From Russula earlei (lineage: Eukaryota > Basidiomycota > Agaricomycetes > Russulales > Russulaceae): a DNA stretch of 64,000 nucleotides. A program made the position numbers and the translations under genes. The notes below the pieces were generated by a model that did not search any database, was not told the DNA's origin, and was given only the letters and a program-made list of their open reading frames with translations. The first letter of the stretch is position 1. Each line of letters begins with the position of its first letter. Shown piece after piece: positions 50,637 through 61,447 of this stretch. The DNA lies in the NCBI GenBank assembly GCA_025769875.1, contig JAGFNK010000076.1, forward strand, positions 88,262 to 152,261. The letters are read 5' to 3'.

Positions 50637-52734
50637 TCAAAGTCGTGCTACATCGCCGCCGCCATGGCCACCCACACCAACAGTCGCCACTGTGGGCTTT
50701 GTCTTAGTATTGAGGACGAACCGCTTGACAAGATCGAGGGAGGCGACCGAATCTTCCACGGACGAGTGTCCCTTCGAGCCATCACCGGCTTGGATCGACC
50801 TGCTGAGGTATTCCTTCGTCCTACCAGAGACAACTCAGTCACGAAATCCACCTTGCGAAGAGAAAATGAAAAAAAAAAAAGAAAGCAGGATGACGGAGAG
50901 AATGAGAAGCTCACAGGTCACGCAATGCTCGGCGGTATGGTGGGCCGCGAGGGTGTGGGAACAGCACGGCGGTGTCGACGACGCGCCGATGAACCATACG
51001 GAGCGCGCGCAAGTCGTTGTCGAGGGCGTGCCCAATCAGGATCGTATCGGCGCTGATGAGCTGAGCCAAAGCACGCCGTACGGACTCCAGAGGAAGCACC
51101 GCGCGTGTGGTGTATTCTTCGGGACGAATTCCGGAGAACCGCGTGTTAAAATCCCTGTTGGGCAGTCGCTCCGAGTGTGAGTGACATCCGGGTAGGGAAA
51201 ACAAGGCGTAAGGGACATGACGTACACCACCTGAACACCGTCGTCCATTTTGATCAACTCGTCGAACACCTCCTTCCCAGAAGCATCGACGACAGAAACG
51301 CGGGCGATGCGGAATCCTCCAGTTGTATATACCATCTCGCAATCCAACGCAACGATGTCGAGTACCGAAGACGTCGACGGTGGACTCTCGGAGAACGGGT
51401 GGCGCGCATGAAGCAGAGAAGCTTCAGTCTCGTAAAAGACGTGCGGTCCGCGCGTGCAGCCGTCAGCGTGAACGTCGGCGGTCAAGGAGCAACAGGTGTA
51501 TGTCCGCGTGCGTTCACCTGTGTGCAATGTTATCTGCCGACGGTCATGAAAGAATCGAGGGGAGACTCACCGCCTATAGACCGATATAAAGGTTTGCCCC
51601 AGTGATAATGGCAGGCTTCGGCAATAGCTGGGTCGTGATCAAGTGGGCGCACGATGTATGGCATCTTGCAGCGCTCGCAAGTGAAGAGCTCGCCGTCCGC
51701 GCTAGGGGATTCCCCGCCCGCTCCCCACTCGACTGGAATTTCGACCATGTAATTCCAGCGCTGTAGATCTTGAGGTGTGAGGAGGATGGGCTCGAGTTGG
51801 GATGGGGTAAGTTGCAGACTCGTCTGAGCGTCGGATTCTTCCCGCCGAGCCGCAAGATCCCCAGCGGTCCCGATAGAGGAGTGAGCGAGGGATGTTGGCG
51901 TAGGGCGTTTCTTGAGAGCGGCAATAGAGGTGATGACGGTCTGAGAAAGTGAGACTACCTGCTGCGGCTAGAACAAGACGGAAAAATGATCACATTTCGG
52001 TAGGTTGACTTGTTTGTACGCCCATATATCTCTTCCTCTTGGCGGAGCGCATGCTCGGATGCAAGTGTAGGGTTTTGAGGAAGGACGGCGTTGTAGAGGA
52101 CGACAAAGTGGTCGTATATCAATTTCAACATGGACTTAAGGTGAGTAAGTAGACGGATTAGACAGGATGTGAGCATGCTGCGGGAGACGGAGACACGACA
52201 GAAGGTTGAGGGCACGCGGGAAGGTCGAGGGGGCCAGGTGGAGACCACGTTGCGGGCGGACACGAGGCAGAATGACATACCTGACGCGTCGAAACAGGAA
52301 TTTTTGACTGCCCAGCATTGACCATGAGGATCGGGACACCAGTCTAGATTTCCAGGAAGAGAAGTTAAAGGAGCCATTGTGGGGTTGAGACATGCCGCGC
52401 TCACTGCGGAAGACGAGGCTGTGGGTACAGCAACTGGCTTGGCCGCGGCCCCAGTCCTTTGAAGCTTAGTCGGCCTCTCCACATTCGCGGGATAGGATGG
52501 ACGAGTGGACGAAGAAACTTTTCGGAGATCTAGCTGTACGTCGAATTGGGCGCGACGTTTTGAGGGAACCGTTGACGTTGCTGCGATGGGGACAGGGACG
52601 GAGGCTGAATGGGGTTGAACTTGAGTTACTTTGAGGACCACCGTAGGATCGTGCGAAAATAAGCAAATTTGACGATTGCACGAAAGACCGAGAGGGCAGG
52701 GAAGGTCACGGAAGAGATGTCGAGTGTTGAACAT
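50637..52734 (-). CDS. REX3: RNA exonuclease 3-like DEDDh exonuclease
   Basis: 3'-5' RNA exonuclease for processing of stable RNAs such as MRP RNA. The ATG at 52734 gives MFNTRHLFRDLPCPLGLSCN and RQICLFSHDP, a CCCH-like zinc segment found in REX3. A linker contains MVNAGQSKIPVS-type sequence and MLKLIYDHFVVLYNAVLPQN. A second metal-binding part is FTCERCKMPYIVRPLDHDP with a later Cys-His pair. The exonuclease domain has DIVALDCEMVYTTGGFRIAR (DE motif), LIGHALDNDLRALRMVHRRV (second Asp) and KGHSSVEDSVASLDLVKRFV (His and last Asp), so the DEDDh set is complete. Stop at 50637-50639. One intron holds a 12-base A tract near 50869. Divergent from LAG1, 137 bp between starts. Confidence 0.85.
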
Positions 52735-52871
52735 CTGCCTCCTCTCTCAAGCCTGCCTGCCAGTGTTCAACAACGGAGAAACGGGTCCATCGGCCCGTTC
52801 TCTTCCGGATTTCAAAAACAATAAAACGTACTCGCGGGAGGTCAGCCAGCTCACACGGATGCCCCAAAAGT

Positions 52872-54396
52872 ATGCTGTCCGTCTTTTTCTCCCAGCTTGT
52901 TTCCCAACCTGTTCGTCATCACAACAGGCCAGTTGGCCGTTCTTTGCGCAATAGTTGCAGATCACAGATCGTCGACACGACACCCAAGTCGCATGGCTTT
53001 TGGAACGACCTCAAGACTGGCCGTTGGGTCGTCGTCCCAGGCACGTTGCTTCGTTTAACAAAAAGGTTTTAATTGTAATATTCTTTCAGGTTCTTCTCTT
53101 CGGATTCTCTTGATACCCATCTTTCTACATATCAATTGGATGATTTTCACGCCCCTCATACATTCTCATTCCCCACCTAGCCCCTTCGCCCCACTTATCT
53201 TCATCTCCCATCCCACCCCGTCACCAACGGACGATTCTACCGACCCTCGCTACCGCAAGGGTTGGCTTGACCTTGTCTTTCTTGCATACTATGTCGTCTT
53301 CTTCTCTTTCGTCCGCCAGTCCATCCTCCATAAGATCTGCTATCCCCTCGCGCAACATTTTGGCATACGCAAAGAGGGAAAGCTCGCTCGGTTTGGCGAA
53401 CAGGGCTATGCCATTTTCTACTTCTCATTTTTCGGCGCATGGGGCCTACGAATTATGTCACACCACCCAACCTGGTGGTACAACTGTCAGCACTTCTGGA
53501 TTGGTACGTGTGTCACTGATCATGATAGCGACGAGAATCTCAGGCGTCATGCTCTTGACTGCCAATACAGATTATCCTCACTGGCAGATGTCTCCTGAAC
53601 TTAAGTGCTACTATCTCCTGCAGGCGTCTTACTGGTGCCAGCAACTTATCGTCCTCGTCTTTGGTCTTGAGAAGCCACGGAAAGATTACAAGGAACTCTT
53701 CGCACATCACCTCGTCACTCTATGGCTCGTTGGGTCCGTGCTTCGTTTTGCGTTCACTTGTCTATTGAACCCGCCGTTTCCAGATGGAGTTATGGAATCA
53801 ACCTGACACTCATCGGGAACGCTGTTTACGCCTCTATGGATATCCCAGATGTTTTCCTCGCATTGGCTAAGGTGCTTAATTATCTTCATTGGGAGCGGGC
53901 ACAAGCTGTCGTGTTCATCTCCTTTATCGGGGTCTGGACGTGAGTATTCTTTATAGCTTCATTCTACCCTTTTAACAAATAGCGTTTAGGTATTTCCGCC
54001 ACTATCTTAACTTGGTTATGTTGTATTCTGTGTACAAAGACTTCGACCTGATTCCGTGCGTGTGGCTATTTCATAGTTACATCATATCTGCCTGACTCTG
54101 GTTTTACAGGCAATCAGCGCGTAGTTTCTCGCCAAGCAAGGGAGTCTGGATGGTGTGGTGGATGAAATGGCAAATTTTTACACCTATTCTGCTCCTGCAG
54201 TGTCTCAACCTTTTCTGGTACTTCCTCATCTGGCGAGTCTTTTGGCGGTGCGTCCTCCTTTTGCACCCTCTACCGCCGTCTAGATAGCTCACATTGAAAT
54301 AGGGCCGTCACATCCAGCTCGCTTAAGGATGAACGCTCTGATGATGAGGGCTCGGACAGCGAGACTACCGTCTCGAAAAGACAGAAACGCTCTTGA
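52872..54396 (+). CDS. LAG1: Ceramide synthase (LAG1/LAC1 family)
   Basis: ER membrane enzyme making ceramide from acyl-CoA and sphingoid base. The ATG at 52872 opens MLSVFFSQLVSQPVRHHNRP; KSHGFWNDLKTGRWVVVP follows, then an intron (53041-53089) whose frame demands a GC donor. SSLRILLIPIFLHINWMIF starts the first membrane helix. The TLC domain contains FGEQGYAIFYFSFFGAWGLR, YCQ-like YLLQASYWCQQLIVLVFGLE and the Lag motif KELFAHHLVTLWL with the paired catalytic His. Later helices are IPDVFLALAKVLNYL and WQIFTPILLLQCLNLFWYFL. The C-terminus SDDEGSDSETTVSKRQKRS is acidic-Ser, a likely CK2 target as in yeast. Stop TGA at 54394-54396. Confidence 0.92.
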
Positions 54397-54719
54397 ATGC
54401 CTAGGTCCACAAATTCATGAAACACCATGGACTTTTAGCACTGATGATATGCTGTATGCGGGCGCCTGTTGTGCTTGGGTTCTCTGCCCTCTTTCTCACA
54501 ATCCAAATACCCCAATATATACCTTGGCCCTCTTGTTTTTTTGTTTGTTTTTTCAATGGTTACTCTGTTAGTTGTGGACACACAGAAAGGCGGGAGGGTA
54601 CAGGCTCAGCTCGCCTGGACAACATGTGTGATTCCAACATCGACGAACTGAAACATAACTACGAATACATGAAATGCCAAACGCTTTACAGACATCTTTC
54701 GACTTGCTTGAGTCGGGAC

Positions 54720-56391
54720 CTAGTTCTCACTTGGCGGCCCATCCGCTTTGCTTGAGTCGCTGTCCCCTTCACCATTCGCCCCATCCAGCCTCTGCCGTAG
54801 TCTAGCGATGCGCTCGGCCCAACCATCACGCAGCTTACCCGTCTTTGGATCGTACGGCCCGGCAGTGATCAGTTCGTCGTCGTCGTCGTCCGACGGAAGC
54901 GCATCGCTATCCTCATCTTCCTTGGAGAAGCGGACGCGCAAGCCACTGTTGTTGCTTGTATGCCGAGGCCAACGCGTGACCCGCTGCATGTCAAGCGGAT
55001 CCCCACCAGCCAGTTCCTTGAGGACCAAGTACGTGCACTGTCGTTTTTTTTTTTTTTTTTTTCGTTCAGCTTCCAGGTCAAGGGTGAAAGGTGGAGGTAC
55101 ATATTACCCGGGCATCGTTACCGGCATTGTGCAAGTGCTCGGTCAACGTGGATTTGATCTGCAACAACCGGCACACGCGCTCGAGGGAACGTTTCTGCCC
55201 GCCCGAGTCACCTTCCAGCGCGGCGAAAAGCTCGGACGTATCGACGACATATAGCTTGGGCGTGTCGGACGTTTCGGCTTCTGAACACGATTCTGGGAGG
55301 AAGAAAGAGAGTCCGTCTAGGGGTGCGTCTATTTCAGGAGAACGGAGATACTTGAGGTCTTGGTTGTTATCGTGAAAGACAAGGAAGAGGGGGCCAGGCA
55401 CTGCCATTGACTGTATCATGGTGTGGATGCGCTCCTTCAGCTCTTTCATAGTTACGTCTTCAGACTGGCCAAAGTGATAGAACTGGATAGCGACATCAGC
55501 AAACTCGGGTGGCGACGGAATGATGGATTAACCCTTTTGTTTTCAGGAACGAAATGATTCGTGTAGCCACGGTGCTTGGCTACAATTAGATGGCCCATAT
55601 CTTCGACTGGCTCGCCTTCGATCCAGCGTACAGAACTCCAGCCGAATTCAGTGATCACGTGATGGTCCATGTCCCATGCTTCGAAGTCGACAGCGCACCA
55701 TACACCACGTTGTTCGCTCCATAAGGACCTCACACGCTCAAACATCAGGCGTCGAGCGTTGAGACCCGAGTCTGACCCTTTCAGCTTGCGGTTGTTCTTG
55801 TCGATCATCTGCAACATATCGGTTTTCGGTTAGCCGGGCCGATGCGCCAGATGCGGATGCACAGATTAGATGAGAGATGAAAGACCTTGAGAGCGCTACG
55901 GAGTTCGGAGCCCGTCTTGTAGATAACGGGGGAGTGATTTTGTAGTCGCGATGAAGTGAGAAGACAATCGGAATATGGGAGAGGGATAAGCTCCTTCGTG
56001 AGGCCCATTGCGTGCAACCAGTAGCGGATGTATTCGACCTGCGCAGAGGAGAACAACAGGCGAGCTTCACCATTCTCAAGGGTACCTGAAAGGAAGAGTG
56101 GTTGGCTGTTGGGTTGAGTTGCGAATAGTTGGAAAGCTCACCAATGCTGAGCTCGATTCCTGGCTTTCCCGCAATGCGCAGGGGATGGTCCGGGTGAACG
56201 ATAGCGTCGTGAGCTAGGATGGCCTTGACGGCGTAACCATCCGCTTGGTTTGGCAACACTTGATTCCTATGGTCTCGACAAGTCAACACCTCTGTGGTCT
56301 GTGAATACACAGAGACGATGTACCATTCGAACCATATATCCGTGTATCTGTAAAACCCATGAACGACCTTCGTGTGAGTGGTGGCTAGCAT
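54720..56391 (-). CDS. Gfd2/YDR514C-like RNase H-fold protein
   Basis: The start is the ATG at 56391 (MLATTHTKVVHGFYRYTDIW). The middle has LLFSSAQVEYIRYWLHAMGL. The nuclease-fold domain has WCAVDFEAWDMDHHVITEFG (DXE-like motif), GHLIVAKHRGYTNHFVPENK, PLFLVFHDNNQDLKYLRSPE, LYVVDTSELFAALEG and LTEHLHNAGNDA, a DEDDh-like arrangement seen in fungal Gfd2_YDR514C_C domains. The C-terminus is acidic (EDEDSDALPSDDDDDELITA), ending at 54720-54722. An intron carries an uninterrupted T tract of about 18 at 55046-55063 on the plus strand. Catalytic activity is not shown for this family, so exonuclease function is inference. It converges with LAG1. Confidence 0.7.
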
Positions 56392-56601
56392 TGTGGTAGT
56401 TGGAGGGAGGGCCTAGCTGCTGCTGCGGCTGGTTGGCTGGCCCTGCCCGCAGTGTTTTCTCTTCTCTTCTGCTCTACTTTGACTCAATTACATAATGTGC
56501 TTTACACGTTATTTCGCGATCTGGTTGAGATTTGAACATTCCCACGCTCCTCCTCTTTCCTTTCGGACACTCTCCCTCTTGAACGTTTTTGCCAGATTCG
56601 T

Positions 56602-57434
56602 ATGGCCCAAACAGTCCAAAGAAAACAGAAGCGAAAACAGCCAGCTCTCGTCGAAGCTCAGGACTCGACGCCGCCCGCGCCAAAGCGCGTGAAGGTTGCG
56701 CAAGCGCAGACGGCGCGCAAGTCTACGGGCGGACGAGGGCCCTCGCAGAGGGGGGGCGGCAGTGGCGATGATGACGGTGATGACAATGACGATGACAACG
56801 AAGGCGGGGGCCGTCGTCCTCGCGCGGGACCATCGAGACAGCGTATGTGGTGCCTTTTTCCCCCAAGAGCGCGTGAGGTCTAATGCGGGCTGCGCGCAAT
56901 TTTTAACGCGTTTGGTGGCAACTGTTGATCCTCACTCGTTCCATTCACAGGTCGGGGCTCGCATTCCGCAGCGGATCGTGACGCGCCCCCAAGAAAACGG
57001 CGATACAGACCGGGCACTGTCGCCCTTCGCGAGATCCGGAAGTATCAGAGGAGCACGGACCTCCTCCTCCGCAAGCTCCCCTTTGCCCGCGTCGTACGGG
57101 CGTTTCCTTTGCCTCCCTTTTACGTTCGCTGACCTCGCAGTAGGTGCGTGAGATCGCACTCGACATGATCACCGACGCCGGCGGCGAATATGGGGACTCA
57201 GGGCTCCGTTGGCAGAGCTCTGCAATCCTTGCCTTGCAGGAAGCAAGTGAAGCCTTTCTGGTTCATCTGTTCGAAGACGCGTACGTGTTTATGTTATGAA
57301 GTTTCCCCTCTCGCATCATTATAAGTTATGTCCTTCGTAGGAATCTTTGCGCTATCCACGCGAAACGAGTCACAATCATGACCAGGGATATACATCTAGC
57401 ACGTCGCATCCGAGGTCAATATCGTGGAACATGA
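56602..57434 (+). CDS. CSE4: Centromeric histone H3 variant (CENP-A/Cse4)
   Basis: Marks centromeric nucleosomes and seeds the kinetochore. The ATG at 56602 gives [20 protein letters not shown]. The N-terminal tail is long, basic then acidic ([20 protein letters not shown]), unlike H3. After an intron the histone fold reads [40 protein letters not shown], a long loop, [20 protein letters not shown] and [20 protein letters not shown], ending [10 protein letters not shown] at TGA 57432-57434. Loop 1 ([12 protein letters not shown]) is about eight residues longer than canonical H3, a CENP-A trait, and the alpha-N/tail differ from H3. Three introns of normal fungal type. The retrotransposon stack begins within a few hundred bases downstream. 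Confidence 0.88.
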
Positions 57435-57955
57435 TCTTCGTTCCCCGGTTCCCTATTCCGCCTTTTGTTCACAAAATCTAGGCCTATCTACTGTAATATA
57501 AAGCAATGCTTTTACAAATCAACATCGTAGATCGACTTGTTTGTATCGATAAGGGTTTGCTAACGAGCGAGAGCGACGGTGCCACCGCCGACTCGCACGT
57601 TGGACGAATCTAAGGTCGCCAACACACTAAGTGCCAGCGAGTGCCAGCAGAAGATCGAGCTGGCACAAGGAATAGTTCTCCGGAGTATCGTCTTCAGTAG
57701 TATAATACATGTCGATCGCTCTCCTGTAGACCCTAAGTCGAATCTCCTGTCCTGTAGTCTCATAGTCCCTCAATCACAGTCTCTTTTCCACTCACAAGTG
57801 TTCGGGACGCTTACTCGTACATTCAACGCCACTCAGATCTCTCGTTACTGTTGCTTCCCCAAGTGACGGTGACATTAGATCTAACTTCTTCTATTTCGCG
57901 GAACCAAGAAACTGGAAAGCGCTCGCAGAAGTCGCAGCCGGCGACGATAACCGAA
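57435..57955. other. Spacer with possible gypsy LTR/leader
   Basis: Between the CENP-A stop and the gypsy Gag ATG. It should contain the 5' LTR and primer-binding site of the gypsy element, but no second copy is in the window to define edges. The only visible hints are short repeats of gtgccagc near 57630-57650 and a CT-rich leader before 57850. Confidence 0.3.
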
Positions 57956-59500
57956 ATGACTCGGGCAGTGACGTTTTCTGTCCCACCTCCAGCCGCTGAC
58001 GAGGCACCACCAAACCCATATGTATTTTGGATCGCAGAGGGCGATAAAGGCTACCAATTCGTCGAACATCACGTTTATTGTCCCTCAGGGAGGAAAGTGA
58101 TCAATAAACAAGCAATACCGATATACTACCTCGAAAACCACTGTTACGAATTATCCTTCACCGAGGATCAACGCTTACTCGTCGGAAAAAGGCGAAAGGA
58201 TATAGAACGTCTTGAAACCGGACGAACCAAAGGACCCAGCGACACAGATGAATCCACCGACGACGTTGAAGAAGACGCTACTACTAATCAACAGATCCGT
58301 CACGCCCCCACACTCTCACTATCTTCATCTACACTATCACAAATGGAAGCTGCCCCCGCGCAAGTGGTACAAGTTGCCGCCCCCGCTGCAGCAGCAGCGC
58401 CACAACCCGCAGCACAACCACCCCCTGTTAACCCAGCACAAACCCTTTTAGCCCTACAGAACGCACTTAGACGAGGAGGTCCAGGTGGCCCAGGGGGATC
58501 AGGAGGACCACCTGCGCCGCATCCAGCGCCGCCACAACCACAAAACGTGATACCAATAAACCCGGGCGTGGAGACTTCTGGAAACTTACCCGCTACCTTT
58601 GACGGAGACCGAAGCCGAGGAGAGGACTTTATCGACGAAATAAAAGCATACTTCCGCAGTAACATTGGTGTCCCTGGCTTCGACTCACCCATAAGGAAAG
58701 TAGCCATCACCCTCACATGCATCAAAGGACCAGCGGTTGCGGGATGGGCACGCGACATGGGCACTTGGGTCGACGGCCTCAACTATGTCACAGAAAACAT
58801 CCCCGCCGTGTGGGACCAGTTCTTAGACGAATTCCAGAACCAGTTCATGGATACACAACGAGCACAAAGAGCACAGATGACGATAGAAACCCTCAAAATG
58901 AAGTGGCCTTCTATCGATCGATATATCTCAGATTTCGAAAGGCTAGCACGTGAAGCGGGTTATACTCAAGGGGATGGACCCGTTACTCGCCTCTTCTTGA
59001 AAGGACTTACACGCTCTGTGATCGACGATGTCCTCAGCCATCCAGTACCTCAAAATTACGGAGACACGAAACAAAAGGCAGTCGCAGTCACTAAAGCCCA
59101 GCAGCTGAGATACGCGCTAACGCGCGGCAACGAACGCCCGGGAGGGCCAAACGCGCGTTCCCCGATGGGAAATTGGCGCGCTCCGCCCACATATAATCAA
59201 CGACGCCCGTTCTTCACGCAAAGCCCTTCGACAAGTACACCCACCAACGCATCCACGTTCAACTTTTCTAATGCACCACGAACCATGGCAAATCAACCTG
59301 TGCCTATGGATGTGGATTGTGCACGCATCCCCCGACAGTTAAGAACAACGAGAGGTCGAGGATTCAGCGGTCGCGTCGCCCAAATAAGTGGCGCAAATCC
59401 TCCACGAACACAAAGGAACAATTCATGCTTCGAATGCGGAGAAATAGGCCATTATGCGCGCGACTGCCCCGACGTCTCAACCCTCAGGCCAACCTCATAA
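57956..59500 (+). CDS. Ty3/gypsy retrotransposon Gag with CCHC zinc knuckle
   Basis: Intronless open frame from MTRAVTFSVPPPAADEAPPN. The capsid part reads LPATFDGDRSRGEDFIDEIK, AYFRSNIGVPGFDSPIRKVA, IKGPAVAGWARDMGTWVDG and WDQFLDEFQNQFMDTQRAQR, a Retrotrans_gag domain. The C-terminus has a CX2CX4HX4C knuckle (SCFECGEIGHYARDCPD) and stops at 59500. The Gag is intact, but the downstream pol is broken. Confidence 0.88.
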   Translation: MTRAVTFSVPPPAADEAPPNPYVFWIAEGDKGYQFVEHHVYCPSGRKVINKQAIPIYYLENHCYELSFTEDQRLLVGKRRKDIERLETGRTKGPSDTDESTDDVEEDATTNQQIRHAPTLSLSSSTLSQMEAAPAQVVQVAAPAAAAAPQPAAQPPPVNPAQTLLALQNALRRGGPGGPGGSGGPPAPHPAPPQPQNVIPINPGVETSGNLPATFDGDRSRGEDFIDEIKAYFRSNIGVPGFDSPIRKVAITLTCIKGPAVAGWARDMGTWVDGLNYVTENIPAVWDQFLDEFQNQFMDTQRAQRAQMTIETLKMKWPSIDRYISDFERLAREAGYTQGDGPVTRLFLKGLTRSVIDDVLSHPVPQNYGDTKQKAVAVTKAQQLRYALTRGNERPGGPNARSPMGNWRAPPTYNQRRPFFTQSPSTSTPTNASTFNFSNAPRTMANQPVPMDVDCARIPRQLRTTRGRGFSGRVAQISGANPPRTQRNNSCFECGEIGHYARDCPDVSTLRPTS

Positions 59501-60221
59501 ACTGGGAAACCGCAACGGAGGCCACTTATGTAGAACCAACCCCGTCGGACCCGGTCAGCGCCGCATGCGCTCAATTGAATGCGTTCACGCCCGAACAAAA
59601 GGCCGAGTTGGCAGAAAAATTAGCGTCCTCGCAGGATTTTCCCTCAACCTGATTCGTGCGGCCTGGATCAGGGGAATAGATGACAAAGTGTACATGTCCA
59701 ATAGAAAATCAATGACTATGAGGTTCTATGTTCACATTGCCAACAAAAGCGCCACCGAAAACTTTCTCAACTTACATTATGCTCAAGAACTTTGACTATC
59801 CATTAAAACTATGGAGAAACCAGGCAATTTGCTGAATGTGGATGGAACACCCAACCAGATGGGTAAAATGCAGTTCTATACCAATCTATCAGCACAAACT
59901 GGTAAAACCAAAGACTTGTGAATCTTGAGGAACACAAGGCCATACTAGGCTATCCCTGGTTTGCTGCAGTACAACCCAACATTGATTGGGCTCGAGGATG
60001 GATTGACATGTCCCACCTCCCACTCATACTTCAAACTGACAATGCTGAAACATGGTCTCCAAAGTGACATTCACATGCCCAACTGATAGAAGAAGGGGAT
60101 CTATATATTGGGTGAATCATTGTAAATGCAACTGATCCTGTTGGATGTGCTGTTGAACCGGAACCCGAACAGATCAAAGAAGGAGAAGACCTTCATACAA
60201 GGTTCAAGATCCGCTCATAGA
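59501..60221 (+). pseudogene. Gypsy Pol start, protease degenerate and truncated
   Basis: Overlapping frames carry INWETATEATYVEPTPSDPV and FTPEQKAELAEKLA, then RKSMTMRFYVHIANKSATEN and FLNLHYAQEL, LGYPWFAAVQPNIDWARGW and finally EPEPEQIKEGEDLHTRFKI. This is a gypsy protease with stops and a lost catalytic DSGA region. It is cut off at the copia LTR at 60222, so the copia element inserted into it. Confidence 0.75.
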
Positions 60222-60535
60222 TGTTACGTGTTAGACAGAACTTTAGTATATGCGCTTATGGCAATAGGGTTACGCATAGTACGCTATCTATCACAAGATG
60301 CAGCCTTATGCTGCGTCTAGAACGTTTCCACATCACGCGTCACTTAATGCGCGATATAGTGGACACCTGTAGTCACCTCTTTTGGACTTAGGAACAGCCC
60401 TGGGTCATAGAGGTATAAATACCATACTTGTAGACGAGTATACACATTGCTCTACACCCCAATATCACTTGAGCATTAGCACAACCTCTAAGGTGGGTTG
60501 CTTGGCCTGTTAGCTGCGCTCTATGCTGCGCAACA
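60222..60535 (+). repeat. 5' LTR of a second Ty1/copia element
   Basis: Begins tgttacgtgttagacag and ends tgcgcaaca. A TATA box (aggtataaatacc) lies at about 60410. No second copy is in the window. The limits rest on TG...CA ends, interruption of the gypsy reading frame at 60221, and the primer-binding-like bases that follow. Confidence 0.65.
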
Positions 60536-60550
60536 GGTTATGGGCCCTGT
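60536..60550 (+). other. Candidate primer-binding site of the second copia element
   Basis: ggttatgggccctg immediately after the LTR. It resembles the bases after the other copia 5' LTR (gattatgagacctg at 40839), suggesting the same tRNA primer. Confidence 0.5.
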
Positions 60551-60703
60551 AAGCCATGCGCCTTCATCGGCTGCAACGATGGCGAAGCATCCCTGAAGCC
60601 TGCATGCTGCGGCGAGCTAGTCTACCCTATGGGGAGACTATGTCAGCTTGTTTGAATACAATACTCTTACTGACGACCTCTAAGCCCTCTTCTAACAGCT
60701 ACA

Positions 60704-61447
60704 ATGTCGTCGTCTCAACCCTCTGCCCCTGTTGTCCCCATCCTCGATGGTGCAAACTATGGTATTTGGTCAAAGGCTATGAAAGCCTACCTCATGTCCG
60801 TTGGACTGTGGGGTTATTGCAATGGCACTTTTGAACTGCCTACCGTCCCTGGCCTTCCTCAGGCACCTCTTCCCGAAGAGATTGCTGCCCAGGCTGTCGC
60901 TCTGGCAGCTGTGAAAGAATGGAACAAAGGGAATGATATGGCAGTTGGTCATATGGTCCTTAGATCGAGCATTGCGATCCAACAAGACCTTACGTCTTTG
61001 GATAACGCTGAGACTATCTGGAATCGCCTAGATACCCTTTATGGCACGGCGACGACCACGAGCATCTATAAGGACTTCAAAGAAGCCATTTCCATTCGCA
61101 TTAACCCGAGCCAGCACCCTGGCCCACAAATGGATCGGATACACGCTGCGTTCCAGCGCCTTACCGCATCCTCCCTTATCATTCCTGACGCCTTACAGGC
61201 GCTCATCATGCTTGCAGCCATTCCCCCGAAATGGGAAATGCTTGTCCACATCGTCACTCAGAACTATGAACTAGACGATCTTAGTCCAAAACATGTGCGA
61301 GAGGTTATTGTCTCTCAATATCAAACTGAGATCAATCGTGGAACAAACAAAAAGCACAGCGCGCAGAAGCTCTCAGCTGTCAAGCGCAAGCACGGTGACC
61401 CCTCCTTCTCCAATCAGCAGCAGGGCAATAAGCCCAAGCAGCGATGA
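60704..61447 (+). CDS. Copia Gag (UBN2-type), broken before the zinc knuckle region
   Basis: ATG at 60704 gives MSSSQPSAPVVPILDGANYG and IWSKAMKAYLMSVGLWGYCN, then AETIWNRLDTLYGTATTTSI and MLAAIPPKWEMLVHIVTQNY, a copia Gag. It stops after NKPKQR at 61447, but the next frame carries the natural continuation (DEDKDKRQRGKRGGKGKGKG), so a 1-2 nt shift has broken it. Confidence 0.8.
   Translation: MSSSQPSAPVVPILDGANYGIWSKAMKAYLMSVGLWGYCNGTFELPTVPGLPQAPLPEEIAAQAVALAAVKEWNKGNDMAVGHMVLRSSIAIQQDLTSLDNAETIWNRLDTLYGTATTTSIYKDFKEAISIRINPSQHPGPQMDRIHAAFQRLTASSLIIPDALQALIMLAAIPPKWEMLVHIVTQNYELDDLSPKHVREVIVSQYQTEINRGTNKKHSAQKLSAVKRKHGDPSFSNQQQGNKPKQR

Noticed and set aside
57435..57955. Exact 5' LTR of the gypsy element
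   Set aside because: Expected here, but without a second copy no boundary could be supported.
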